Origin: JABWAJ01 sp046153985
GTDB lineage: Bacteria > Bacteroidota > Bacteroidia > Chitinophagales > Saprospiraceae
Direction of reading: 5' to 3'
NCBI GenBank assembly: GCA_046153985.1
Contig: JBJXFD010000090.1
Coordinates: forward strand, 1-26,231
Length of the DNA: 26,231 nucleotides
Below are positions 13,554-21,828 of this stretch, one piece after another. The stretch's first letter is position 1; every line of letters begins with the position of its first letter. A program made the translations under genes and the position numbers. The notes beneath the pieces were generated by a model. That model was not told where the DNA came from. It saw nothing but the letters and a program-made list of their open reading frames with translations, and ran no database searches.

Positions 13554-14515
13554 GCGCCGATCGCAGCCATATTGCTCAACTCCAGGCTCAGGTGGCAGTC
13601 ATGCCGAACCTGGGCCTGGGGCTTGGCCTGCGCCATGTACATTTTGACTACATCCAGTCGAATTGGCCGGAGGTGGATTGGTTTGAGGTGATTTCAGAAA
13701 ATTTCATGTTTTCAGCTGGCCGCCCCCGCCACGTTCTGCGCCAGGTTGCCGAGCGCTACCCGGTGGTCATGCACGGCGTTTCTCTGTCCATCGGCAGCAC
13801 GGCGCCGATTGATTTTGGCTACTTAAAAGCCCTTCGGGAACTTGCAGCCGAAGTACAACCCCAGTGGATCAGCGACCATTTGTGCTGGACGGGCGTGCTG
13901 GGCGCCAATACGCATGATTTGTTGCCATTGCCGCTCACGGAAGAAGCTTTCCGACACGTAGCTGGCCGCGTTCGGGTGGTGCAGGACTACTTAGAGCGAC
14001 CTTTAGTTTTGGAAAACCCAAGTACTTACCTCAGTTTTACACACACAACAATTCCCGAGCCGGAGTTTCTGAGCGGCTTAGTTGCCGAAACTGGTTGCGG
14101 CTTGCTGCTGGATGTGAACAATACCTATGTGACTTGTTTCAATGCCGGCCTTGACCCGGTGGCTTATATCGAAACCTTGCCACGGGAAAGCATTGTACAA
14201 ATGCATTTAGCCGGGCACCAGCATTGCGGAACCCACATCATTGACACCCACGACCGGCCTGTGGTGTCTGAAGTTTGGGAGCTTTTTCGACTGGCATGGA
14301 ACAAAACCGGGGGCGTTTCAACCTTGCTCGAATGGGATGGCAATATTCCTTCGTTTGAAGCGTGCCTGGCTGAACTGCACAAAGCCCGGAATTTCATGGG
14401 ACAAGCAACTGGCACTGCGAAACCAGAAGCCCCTGCACCAATCACTTACGACGGTGTGGCCACCCCCATCAGCTTTTTAGTGCCGCAAATCATGGAAGAT
14501 ACCGTTTCCAATTGA
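13550..14515 (+). CDS. MNIO-family (DUF692) multinuclear non-heme iron oxidase
   Basis: A 321-residue TIM-barrel enzyme of the DUF692/MNIO family (as in MbnB, BufB, TglH), which oxidatively remodels Cys residues in ribosomal peptides using two or three iron atoms. Family signatures are present: MHGVSLSIGS (His75), ISDHLCW (His110), LENPSTY (Glu155), LLLDVNNTYV (Asp188, Asn190, Asn191), MHLAGHQHC (His219, His223), IIDTHDRPV (Asp232, His234) and LLEWDGNIPSFE (Glu261). The conserved barrel starts around residue 20 (LGLGLGLRHVHFDYI). ATG at 13550 overlaps the Cys-rich gene's TGA, so the two are translationally coupled. The DUF2063 gene begins 5 bases after its stop. The substrate is probably the Cys-rich protein, but the product is unknown. 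Confidence 0.94.
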   Translation: MSADRSHIAQLQAQVAVMPNLGLGLGLRHVHFDYIQSNWPEVDWFEVISENFMFSAGRPRHVLRQVAERYPVVMHGVSLSIGSTAPIDFGYLKALRELAAEVQPQWISDHLCWTGVLGANTHDLLPLPLTEEAFRHVAGRVRVVQDYLERPLVLENPSTYLSFTHTTIPEPEFLSGLVAETGCGLLLDVNNTYVTCFNAGLDPVAYIETLPRESIVQMHLAGHQHCGTHIIDTHDRPVVSEVWELFRLAWNKTGGVSTLLEWDGNIPSFEACLAELHKARNFMGQATGTAKPEAPAPITYDGVATPISFLVPQIMEDTVSN

Positions 14516-14520
14516 CCGCC

Positions 14521-15351
14521 ATGGATCCGAACAGCAAACATTTGGAAGAAATACAAACCTGGATGCAACAAGCGCTGATGTTTCCGGGGCAAGCCGACTC
14601 GCAGGAGGGAACGGTTATGCACATTGCACCTTCGCATACCCTGTCTGCCGCCCAGCGTTTAGCCATTTACCAGCGTGGGTATTTTGCCCGGTTATTGCAA
14701 TGTTTAGAAGGACAATACAAAGTATTGTGCCACGCACTTGGTAAGGAACTTTTTGACGATTTTGGAAAAGAATATCTCCGGCAATATCCTTCAACCAGTC
14801 CAACCTTAGCCTTATTGGGCGCTCGCTTTCCGGATTTTCTGCGCGAAACCCGGCCAGATCAGGAAGCGGACGAAAAAGAACCCTGGATTGAGTTTATGAT
14901 TGATCTGGCGCAGTTCGAATGGGACCTGTATTCCATGTTTGACGCGCCCGGACACGAAGGAAAAGCTTACGCTGCCGCATCGGATTCCGAAGATAATCTT
15001 CAGCTCCAGCCTTGTTTTTCTATCCACAAATACGATTTTCCGGTGAACGTTTATTACAGCGCTGTGGCGGGTGACCGGGATCCGGACATCCCATCGCCCC
15101 GGGAACATTTTATCGCCATTGTCCGGAAAGATTTTCGCACGGCTGTTTTTAATTTATTGCCACCGCAATACACTTTTCTTCAGAAAATGACGGACGGCAG
15201 CACCGTGCAGGAAGCCCTGAATTGGACGACTAAGCTTTACAACAAACCCGAAAATGAAGCACGGGAAGCCTGGATGGACTGGAAAAAAGCCTGGCTCGAA
15301 GCTGGTTTTTTTATCGCTAAGCGTTTTTTTTTACCACATAGCTCACAATAG
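14521..15351 (+). CDS. DUF2063 partner protein of the MNIO enzyme
   Basis: A 276-residue protein whose N-terminal half (about 1-110) fits DUF2063, labelled a putative DNA-binding domain in databases: QRLAIYQRGYFARLLQCLEG, LGKELFDDFGKEYLRQYPST, ALLGARFPDFLRE. In bufferin, methanobactin and similar clusters the corresponding protein (BufC, MbnC type) forms a complex with the MNIO enzyme and helps to present the peptide. The C-terminal half (VNVYYSAVAGDRD, LPPQYTFLQKMTDG, FFIAKRFFLP) resembles the second domain of these partners. ATG at 14521 is 5 bases after the oxidase stop; a TTG at 14512 would overlap it. It is the last gene of the operon. A run of ten T lies inside its final codons, about 25 bases before the stop. 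Confidence 0.85.
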   Translation: MDPNSKHLEEIQTWMQQALMFPGQADSQEGTVMHIAPSHTLSAAQRLAIYQRGYFARLLQCLEGQYKVLCHALGKELFDDFGKEYLRQYPSTSPTLALLGARFPDFLRETRPDQEADEKEPWIEFMIDLAQFEWDLYSMFDAPGHEGKAYAAASDSEDNLQLQPCFSIHKYDFPVNVYYSAVAGDRDPDIPSPREHFIAIVRKDFRTAVFNLLPPQYTFLQKMTDGSTVQEALNWTTKLYNKPENEAREAWMDWKKAWLEAGFFIAKRFFLPHSSQ

Positions 15352-15470
15352 ACGTTTTCACATAGGCAATTCAACGTGACAGAACCCCATTTCCCTGCGG
15401 GATTTTCTTTGGATGCAGTCGGCGATTTTGCAGGCACGGGCACCGCCAGAGCCGGCTTTTCCACACAACC

Positions 15471-17444
15471 TCACCATTTATCGGTTCTAAAAGGAGAGGC
15501 CGGCAGTCCTTCCACATTAAACAGGTTGGCGTCGTCCGGATTATCAGCCCAGGCGTAGCGCACAGCTACCGGAATGGGCACTTTTTCGCTCCAGACGACC
15601 ACATCGTTGCCTTCGATGAGCGCTTTAGCCCAGACGAATTTCCGGTCGGCGCCTGCAATCGCAAAGCCCCGAAGGTATCCATAGCGGTCGCCTTTGGCGA
15701 TCAACCCGCTACCCTGGTTGTTGAATTGCAACCGCAAGGCCGCAGGGCGACCGCTTCCTTCCTTTGCCTGGTCCACGATCATTCCCCTGAAAGTAGGGCC
15801 GCTGTAAAGGAGTTCTTTTTCTCCATAAGCGAATCGGCGGGCGCCAAGCGCCAGACGGTATCCAACATCCTGCTTGTTCCGGGGATGGATGTCGCTGGCG
15901 TCTCCGATATCAATGATGACCGCCTGAGCCGTATTTGGCAGGCTTAAAGCTGCCGATTGCCCTTCGCGGAGCAGCGGCCAGTTGGCGTTGCCCGGCTCCG
16001 GTTCCGGGGCGTGGTAGTTGGCCAATTGTGCAAAAAGGAACGGAAAATCGCCGACGCCCCATTGCTGCCGCCACTGTGTGATCATTTTTTGAAACAAGGA
16101 CTGGTAAGCCACCGCATCTGCGGCGTTGTCGGCATTGCTTTCGCCCTGGTACCAAATCACGCCTTTGATTGGAAACCACTGGATGGGTTTGATCATGGCG
16201 TTGTAGAGTTTGGTTGGCAATTGGTTGTCGTTGGTGCCGGGCACACTGCCCAGCGCTTTGCCCACCTTCATTTTCCAGTCGCCTGCCAACGAAATTTCAC
16301 CCGCTGAAGTCCGGAGATAAAGCAATTCCGGCTTCCCGTGAAAACCGCCGCCGTAACCCGTATCTTCCACCCGTACTGCGATTACGTTTTTTCCGGCGCG
16401 CAAAACCCCGGTTGGGATTTCATAACTGCGCACTACATTGTATTTAAACTGCATGCCGCCTACCCGGACACCATTGATCCAGGCCTCATCACTGTCGTCA
16501 ATCATGGCCAGGCCTAAAGTGGCTGCTTGGGAAACTTGTGCCTCCGTCAGCATGATTTCTTTCCTAAACCAGACGATGCCGTCAAGCATTTCCCACCCCT
16601 GGCCTTCCCAGACTCCGGGCAGGCTCAGGGTTTGCCAATCCGCATCATTGAAGTCGGGCGCCGCCCAAACGGCTTTCCCGTTTTGTATTCCTTTGTCTTC
16701 AAGAGGTATTTGACCGCCGAATTTATTTTGCATAAATTCGTCAATCCTGGCTTTTTGCACGGCTAACCGCTGTGCAAGATGCAGCTCCAGAGCACTGACA
16801 TCTTTATATCCCAAAGTCGCGGCATCCATCCAGGGTTCAATGCGGCTTCCTCCCCAGGAACTGTGTAAGAGGCCAATGGGCACCCCCGTTTTTTCGCGCA
16901 GGTGTTTCGCAAAAAAATATCCGACCGCTGTGAAATCGCCCGCTGTCTCAGGGCTGCACACATTCCAGCTACCACTTTTCAGCGTATCTAAAGGCAGCAT
17001 TGAAGCAGTACGTTCTACCTGAAAATGGCGGATCATCGGATCGTTGGCAGCTGCAATTTCCATTTCCGCGTTGTTGGCATCCCGCAGAGCCCATTCCATA
17101 TTCGATTGACCGGAGCAGACCCAAATATCGCCGATGAGAATATTGTCGAGTATGAAGATTTCATTTTCATCGCGGATGCGCATCTGGAAAGGGCCGCCGG
17201 CTGCGAGCGGAGGTAATTCTATGACCCAGTTGCCGTTTTTATCGGAGCGTGTTTCGTATGATTTTCCGGCAAAAACGATGGAAACCTTACTTTTTTTTGC
17301 CGCCTGGCCTCGTAAAGGTAAGCGCACATCGCGTTGCAATACGGCATTATTTCCCAATAAGCGCGGCAGTTTGATTTGCCCATACAAAGAATCTGTATGC
17401 AGTAGCATCATTAGCAAAGTGAAGGTGGACAGGAATTTTGACAT
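15471..17444 (-). CDS. Sialate O-acetylesterase-type SGNH hydrolase
   Basis: A 657-residue secreted esterase that removes O-acetyl groups from sialic acid or other acetylated glycans. The start MSKFLSTFTLLMMLL gives a signal peptide; an upstream in-frame extension of 37 codons lacks one and was rejected. The SGNH blocks are CSGQSNMEW (Ser114), GVIWYQGESN (about 428-437) and GDASDIHP (Asp518, His520). An N-terminal beta-sandwich (about 25-100) and an inserted jelly-roll region (about 265-375, DFNDADWQTLSLPGVWEGQG, NVIAVRVEDTGYGG) are typical of the long Bacteroidota form. It probably acts in the periplasm on host or matrix glycans. It stands alone, convergent with the MNIO operon, with no other sialic-acid gene nearby. 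Confidence 0.92.
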   Translation of the reverse strand: MSKFLSTFTLLMMLLHTDSLYGQIKLPRLLGNNAVLQRDVRLPLRGQAAKKSKVSIVFAGKSYETRSDKNGNWVIELPPLAAGGPFQMRIRDENEIFILDNILIGDIWVCSGQSNMEWALRDANNAEMEIAAANDPMIRHFQVERTASMLPLDTLKSGSWNVCSPETAGDFTAVGYFFAKHLREKTGVPIGLLHSSWGGSRIEPWMDAATLGYKDVSALELHLAQRLAVQKARIDEFMQNKFGGQIPLEDKGIQNGKAVWAAPDFNDADWQTLSLPGVWEGQGWEMLDGIVWFRKEIMLTEAQVSQAATLGLAMIDDSDEAWINGVRVGGMQFKYNVVRSYEIPTGVLRAGKNVIAVRVEDTGYGGGFHGKPELLYLRTSAGEISLAGDWKMKVGKALGSVPGTNDNQLPTKLYNAMIKPIQWFPIKGVIWYQGESNADNAADAVAYQSLFQKMITQWRQQWGVGDFPFLFAQLANYHAPEPEPGNANWPLLREGQSAALSLPNTAQAVIIDIGDASDIHPRNKQDVGYRLALGARRFAYGEKELLYSGPTFRGMIVDQAKEGSGRPAALRLQFNNQGSGLIAKGDRYGYLRGFAIAGADRKFVWAKALIEGNDVVVWSEKVPIPVAVRYAWADNPDDANLFNVEGLPASPFRTDKW

Positions 17445-17495
17445 AAGAATAGAAGCGTTTTGATGAAAAAGCTCGAATGAACGATCCAGCTTTTG

Positions 17496-17503
17496 CAAGT
17501 ATA
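17496..17503 (-). promoter_or_regulatory. Possible -7 box of the esterase gene
   Basis: TATACTTG on the minus strand differs from TAnnTTTG at one position and lies 51 bases before the ATG at 17444. No -33 element at normal spacing was seen. Confidence 0.3.
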
Positions 17504-17708
17504 GTGGATTTTTTTTAATACCAGAATCCAATGGGGCGATGTTTTCTGAGGTCAACTATTCTGATATCCAAAACTGGAGACTATTGGCAATTTTACCGTA
17601 AATCCTTAGCTTGCGCTTTCCAAAATTTCCCACTCTTAAATATGAGATAAACACACAAGGGGAAAATTGCTGGTCTGCTTTGGCATCGCCAGCAAAGACC
17701 CTCCGAAA

Positions 17709-18188
17709 ATGACCGACATGCTCAAGGAAAAAGAAATACACAACCAGCGGCACAGCCTTTTGAGAAGGCGATTGCGAATGCTTGTAACGACCATAAACGT
17801 GATCTCCCTTATTGCCTTGGTCGTCATGATTTGGTTGTATGCCGTTGCCGAAAAAGGAAAACAAACGGCTGAAAAGCAACTGCGCACGGCAGAGGAAAAA
17901 ATCCGGATTGCAGATGAAAGCATAAAAGAAACGCTTCGGAAGGACAGCATCGCCCGGCTTGAAAAACAAACCGCAGAAACGGCGTTGCAGGAAGCGGAAA
18001 AAAGAATCGCCGACCTGGAGGCTGAAAAAGCAGAACGGAACCGAATCGAAGTGGAAAAATACCTTGCCTCAGCCCGCAGGATGATGCGGGTAGGGGATAG
18101 GGATATGGCACATCAAATTTTATTGGAAGCGCAAAAATTGGACAAGACCAATGCTGAAATTATTGCGCTGTTGAAAGAAATCGAATAA
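17709..18188 (+). CDS. Single-pass membrane coiled-coil protein
   Basis: A 159-residue protein. A basic N-terminus (KEKEIHNQRHSLLRRRLR) is followed by one transmembrane helix (about 24-46, TTINVISLIALVVMIWLYAV). A long charged coiled coil follows (about 47-125, EKQLRTAEEKIRIADESIKE, ETALQEAEKRIADLEAEKAE). It ends with a short TPR-like helix pair (YLASARRMMRVGDRDMAHQILLEAQ). The arrangement resembles the linker between the NTPase and WD40 parts of bacterial STAND proteins, but here it is a separate gene. The WD40 gene follows after 26 bases, so they are probably co-transcribed. ATG at 17709 is used; an upstream TTG at 17667 is weaker. The function is unknown. Confidence 0.75.
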   Translation: MTDMLKEKEIHNQRHSLLRRRLRMLVTTINVISLIALVVMIWLYAVAEKGKQTAEKQLRTAEEKIRIADESIKETLRKDSIARLEKQTAETALQEAEKRIADLEAEKAERNRIEVEKYLASARRMMRVGDRDMAHQILLEAQKLDKTNAEIIALLKEIE

Positions 18189-18214
18189 AGCCATTCCCAA
18201 AAGTTTCCTCGTTT

Positions 18215-20647
18215 ATGAAAAAGATGTTTACTGTTCTGTTTTTGTTGTTTGCTTGTAAACTCCTCGCCCAGGATCCACGCTTTTGCCGGGAAATGCTGCA
18301 AAAAGCCCGGGTCAATCTGGCTGCTAAAAAATGGCTTGCCGCCCGGGAATATTGTGAAGCTGCATTGCCCCTGTGTCCGGGAACGACGCAAACCATTGCC
18401 AGGCTCCTCGATTCAATCAGCGCCGGCATAGACGCAGAAAAAGCAGCTTTTGCCCGAAGCACCCGCGCCGCAGAACTGACTTCAAAAATGACCGATTTGA
18501 TGGCGCAGCCGAATTACGACCGCACCTTGCTCCTGCGCCTGACCCACGAAGCTTGCCTCGTTACAATGGGAGAGAGCCCTTTGTATGTCAAAAACCGCTC
18601 CAACCTGTTGAGCGACCCTGCAAATACTTTTGCCACGGCCACTTTTGTCGGGCATGCCGCCGAGGTTTTATCCGTCGTGTTTTCTCCTGATGGGCAACGC
18701 ATCCTGACGGGCAGTAGCGATAAATTGGCCAAACTGTGGGACTTAAACGGCCGCGAAATCCAATCTTTCATGGGGCACCGTGAAGGGGTAGAATCGGTTG
18801 CTTTTTCACCCGATGGGCAATTTGTACTGACGGGCAGTTTGGATAAAACGGCCAAACTCTGGGATTTGAATGGGCGAGAAATCCGGACTTTTTCGGGCCA
18901 CCAGGAAGGGGTGGAATCGGTTGCTTTTTCACCCGATGGACAGCTTATTCTGACGGGTAGTTTAGATAAGGTTGCCAAACTTTGGGATTTAAAAGGCCAG
19001 GAACTTCAGACATTCAGCGGCCATAAAGACGCCGTTCAGACTGTTGCCTTCGCTCCGAACGGGCAAAGCATACTAACCGGCAGCGAAGACGGCACTGCCA
19101 AATTATGGGACTTGAAAGGCCGGGAACAGGAAACGTTTTTGGGGCACACCGCTGCTGTCTGGTCTGTCGAATTTACCCCGGATGGAAAAAACGTCCTGAC
19201 GGGCAGTTTGGACAGAACGGCAAAGTTGTGGGAGTTAAAAGGAAAAGAAATCCGAACTTTTTTTGGCCATGAAGGGGCTGTTTGGCCCATTTCGGTTGCC
19301 CCCAACGGAAAATACCTGCTGACCGGCAGTTTTGATGCCACCGCAAAGCTTTGGGATTTGAACGGTCAGGAACTCCAGGCCTGCATGGGCCACACCAAAG
19401 CCGTCAGCGCTGTGGCTTTTTCCCCGGACGGGAGCAATTTTCTGACCGCCAGTGAGGACGGGGTCGTTAAGCTTTGGGACATGCGGCGAATCGAACCCCG
19501 GTATTTTGCCGGCGACACCGAAATCGTCAGATCTGTGGCTTTTTCTCCGGACGGGCAACGCATTTTGACGGGAACCTGGAACGGCGGCGTCAAACTCTGG
19601 GATTTGAGCGAACGCGAACTCCAGTCGTTTGCCGGCCATAAAGAAGTCGTTTCTTCCGTTGCTTTTTCACCAGACGGAAAACGGGTGCTAACCGGAAGCT
19701 GGGACGGCACCGCCAAACTTTGGGACATCAACGGACAGGAACTTCAGACTTTTTCCGGACATACTTTCGGGGTCACCGCAGTTGCTTTTTCCCCTGACGG
19801 CAATTCCGTTTTAACCGGCAGTTTTGACAGAACGGCCAAGCTTTGGGATTTGACCGGCAAAGAACTACAGACGTTTTCCGGCCACATCTCCAGCATTTGG
19901 TCCGTCGCTTTTGCTCCCGACGGGCTAAGCGTGTTGACGGGAAGTTGGGATTATCTGGCGCGGCAATGGGATTTGAACGGAAACACAATTCAAACTTTTC
20001 GGGGCCACGAGTCCGGCGTGCTATCGGTTGCTTTTTCGGCTGACGGAAAGCGCGTGTTGACTGGAGGTTGGGATAAAACAGCCAAAGTCTGGGATTTAAG
20101 GGGCGTCGAAATAGAGCGCTATACAGGATTTACATCGGCCATCAGGTCCGTCGCTTTTTCACCAGACGGCCTAACTATTTTAACCGGCTGTGAAGATAAA
20201 ACAGCACATTTATGGCATACCGGCCAACGGAACAACACCCAACCCGCTTATACCTGGAACCTGCGCGGAACTTGCTATTCGGCAGCTTTTTCGCCAAAAG
20301 GCGAGCGAGTTTTGCTCGGCTCCGGCCCGTATTTCTTTCCTTATTTTAGCGACATCATAAACTTAGACAAAACCGGCTACATCGCCCCGCTCACCATTCA
20401 GCAGCGCATCGAAAATGGGTTGATGAAGGAGGCAGATTGCTCCGCTTCGATGGATCCAGCTGAATTGGCCAACTGCGCCAAGTATTTTTTGAAAAAGAAT
20501 TTCGGGACGTACAAACTTTCGCGCTATGACCCGGAAAATATCCGCACCGCCCTGCAATTGGCGGCAAAATCGGCAACTTTAGATCCACAAGGGGAAGGCG
20601 TTGTGATTGAAAGGAATATTCGGAAGTTGATGGAAGAAGTGAAGTGA
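18215..20647 (+). CDS. Secreted WD40-repeat protein
   Basis: An 810-residue protein with a signal peptide (MKKMFTVLFLLFACKLLAQ). A helical, TPR-like N-terminal region follows (20-140, AREYCEAALPLCPG). From residue 147 come twelve WD40 repeats of exactly 41 residues (H-x3-V-x-S-V-A-F-S-P-D-G ... L-T-G-S-x-D-x-T-A-K-L-W-D), a thirteenth starting at 639 and a degenerate fourteenth. That is enough for two seven-bladed propellers. A helical C-terminal part ends the protein (about 725-810, AELANCAKYFLKKNFG, LSRYDPENIRTALQLAAK). It is probably periplasmic or surface-exposed and binds proteins. It lacks the caspase, TIR or NTPase domain that many WD40 proteins carry. It follows the membrane coiled-coil gene. 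Confidence 0.92.
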   Translation: MKKMFTVLFLLFACKLLAQDPRFCREMLQKARVNLAAKKWLAAREYCEAALPLCPGTTQTIARLLDSISAGIDAEKAAFARSTRAAELTSKMTDLMAQPNYDRTLLLRLTHEACLVTMGESPLYVKNRSNLLSDPANTFATATFVGHAAEVLSVVFSPDGQRILTGSSDKLAKLWDLNGREIQSFMGHREGVESVAFSPDGQFVLTGSLDKTAKLWDLNGREIRTFSGHQEGVESVAFSPDGQLILTGSLDKVAKLWDLKGQELQTFSGHKDAVQTVAFAPNGQSILTGSEDGTAKLWDLKGREQETFLGHTAAVWSVEFTPDGKNVLTGSLDRTAKLWELKGKEIRTFFGHEGAVWPISVAPNGKYLLTGSFDATAKLWDLNGQELQACMGHTKAVSAVAFSPDGSNFLTASEDGVVKLWDMRRIEPRYFAGDTEIVRSVAFSPDGQRILTGTWNGGVKLWDLSERELQSFAGHKEVVSSVAFSPDGKRVLTGSWDGTAKLWDINGQELQTFSGHTFGVTAVAFSPDGNSVLTGSFDRTAKLWDLTGKELQTFSGHISSIWSVAFAPDGLSVLTGSWDYLARQWDLNGNTIQTFRGHESGVLSVAFSADGKRVLTGGWDKTAKVWDLRGVEIERYTGFTSAIRSVAFSPDGLTILTGCEDKTAHLWHTGQRNNTQPAYTWNLRGTCYSAAFSPKGERVLLGSGPYFFPYFSDIINLDKTGYIAPLTIQQRIENGLMKEADCSASMDPAELANCAKYFLKKNFGTYKLSRYDPENIRTALQLAAKSATLDPQGEGVVIERNIRKLMEEVK
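18653..20128 (+). repeat. 123-bp tandem coding repeat (twelve WD40 units)
   Basis: Twelve units of exactly 123 bp with no insertion or deletion (12 x 123 = 1476 bases). Adjacent units can be nearly identical, for example units 2 and 3 share gaaggggt(a/g)gaatcggttgctttttcacccgatgg (split here for length). This indicates recent duplication within the gene. Confidence 0.85.
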
Positions 20648-20648
20648 C

Positions 20649-20662
20649 CCCGCTAGTGCGGG
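20649..20662 (+). terminator. CCCG-hairpin dispersed repeat, copy 3, at the end of the WD40 gene
   Basis: cccgc-tagt-gcggg starts 2 bases after the WD40 stop and is followed by acaagttttg. A second pair, tttgaaaat with attttcaaa, spans about 20669-20711. It could end both this gene and the convergent apbE-like gene. Confidence 0.5.
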
Positions 20663-20706
20663 ACAAGTTTTGAAAATTTGCCAATTTGAAAATCCCGCTC
20701 TAATTT

Positions 20707-21828
20707 TCAAATCTTTATCCCCATCATCCAAACCTTGATATTAAACAACCTTGCTTTTGGGCTTACTTTTCCACTAACCGACAATGCCGTCGCCCAAGCA
20801 TCTGCAATAACCGCATTAGGCGCCAGCACCGTCACCAACAGCTGCTTTGTGATGCCCCAACCCGTTCGCGGGTCTACGATATGGGAGTAACGAACGCCAT
20901 TTTCGTCCTCGAAATAGCGGTAAGTCGCCCCGGATGTCGTGATGCCACAATTGGCTAAAAATAAAGTTTCAGAGGTGGAATCTGTAAGGGGGCGTTCGAT
21001 GGCCCAACCTTTGGCGCCGGGCGGAGCGTCCCCAAGGGCAATATCACCGCCAGCATCGGCTAAGGCGCTGGAAATCCCCGCTGCTTTTAAAATAGAAAGG
21101 CATTCATCCGCAGCATAACCCTGCGCGATGCCGCCAAGGTCTAAACGGGTACCTTTTAGCTTCAGTTGCACGCGGCGATTCTTCTTGTACAAACGAATCG
21201 AGCGGTAATCCACTGTCTCCAGGGCAGCGGTAATCCGCGCTGAATCGGGTGGTTCTTTCAAATTACGCGCCCGCCGCCACAACCTTGTCAATGCGCCAAC
21301 GGTAGGGTCAAAAGCGCCGTCGCTGGCTTTGGCGTAGGATTTTGACAAACGAAGGATTTTCCAAAGCGGTTCAGAGACCTGAATTTTTTCGCCGCTCCCG
21401 GCTTGGTCGCTCAGGCGGTTGAGTTCGCTTTCAGGGAGGTAGTCGGAAAAAATGGCGTTTAAGGTATCTACCCGGGCGAAAACTTGTTTGGCTATATCTT
21501 GGGCGGTTGTTGCGTCTTTTTCGGTGTAAAAAACCAGTCTGAAAACCGTGCCCATTTGAGGGTGTGAAAACTCGTATCGTTGTTGTGAAGTTAAGAGAAT
21601 CGGAAGTAACAGGAAAAGAACGAAGGAAAATTTAGAAAGGTTAAAGATGGTGTGTACATTTAAGATTCCCCGCAAAGAACGCAAAGGTCTCGCAAAGGGC
21701 GCTAAGGATGGCGTCTTGCTTTGCGGACTTAGCGTATCCCTTGCGACCTTTGCGGGAAACAATCTCTCACAAAGGCCGCTCAGGAAGTCTTTTACAGGAT
21801 TCAAAAATCCATATTTTCTTACTGTCAT
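20707..21828 (-). CDS. apbE: FAD:protein FMN transferase (ApbE family)
   Basis: ApbE attaches FMN covalently to Thr/Ser of flavoproteins such as Rnf and Nqr subunits, using FAD and Mg2+, in the periplasm. Family motifs are ASDGAFDPTVGALTRLW, LDLGGIAQGYAADE, ADAGGDIALG, YSHIVDPRTGWG and ADAWATALSVSG. With ATG at 21828 the protein has 373 residues, and this ATG overlaps the upstream gene's TAA (TAATG). However, residues of about 23-56 are encoded by a palindromic intergenic-type element, and the export signal only starts at about 64 (LSKFSFVLFLLLPILLT). The native start may therefore be lost, or be the TTG at 21675 (322 residues). No lipoprotein Cys is present. No Nqr or Rnf genes are in the window. 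Confidence 0.88.
   Translation of the reverse strand: MTVRKYGFLNPVKDFLSGLCERLFPAKVARDTLSPQSKTPSLAPFARPLRSLRGILNVHTIFNLSKFSFVLFLLLPILLTSQQRYEFSHPQMGTVFRLVFYTEKDATTAQDIAKQVFARVDTLNAIFSDYLPESELNRLSDQAGSGEKIQVSEPLWKILRLSKSYAKASDGAFDPTVGALTRLWRRARNLKEPPDSARITAALETVDYRSIRLYKKNRRVQLKLKGTRLDLGGIAQGYAADECLSILKAAGISSALADAGGDIALGDAPPGAKGWAIERPLTDSTSETLFLANCGITTSGATYRYFEDENGVRYSHIVDPRTGWGITKQLLVTVLAPNAVIADAWATALSVSGKVSPKARLFNIKVWMMGIKI
21661..21760. repeat. Palindromic element of CGCAAAG units inside the ApbE 5' region
   Basis: The arm cccgcaaagaacgcaaaggt...ggcgctaagg (21668-21706) is mirrored by cttagcgtatcccttgcgac...tgcggg (about 21728-21756). The right arm lacks one 9-base unit. The centre is about 20 bases. 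Such arms are typical of intergenic palindromes. Here it is open in the ApbE frame. Confidence 0.75.

Noticed and set aside
15376..15558. Short plus-strand frame between the MNIO operon and the esterase
   Set aside because: It extends into the esterase coding region on the opposite strand and has no domain. The 119-base gap shows no gene.
18514..19731. Long open frames on the minus strand across the WD40 gene
   Set aside because: They mirror the 123-bp coding repeat of the plus strand, have no recognisable domain and repeat the same antisense peptide.
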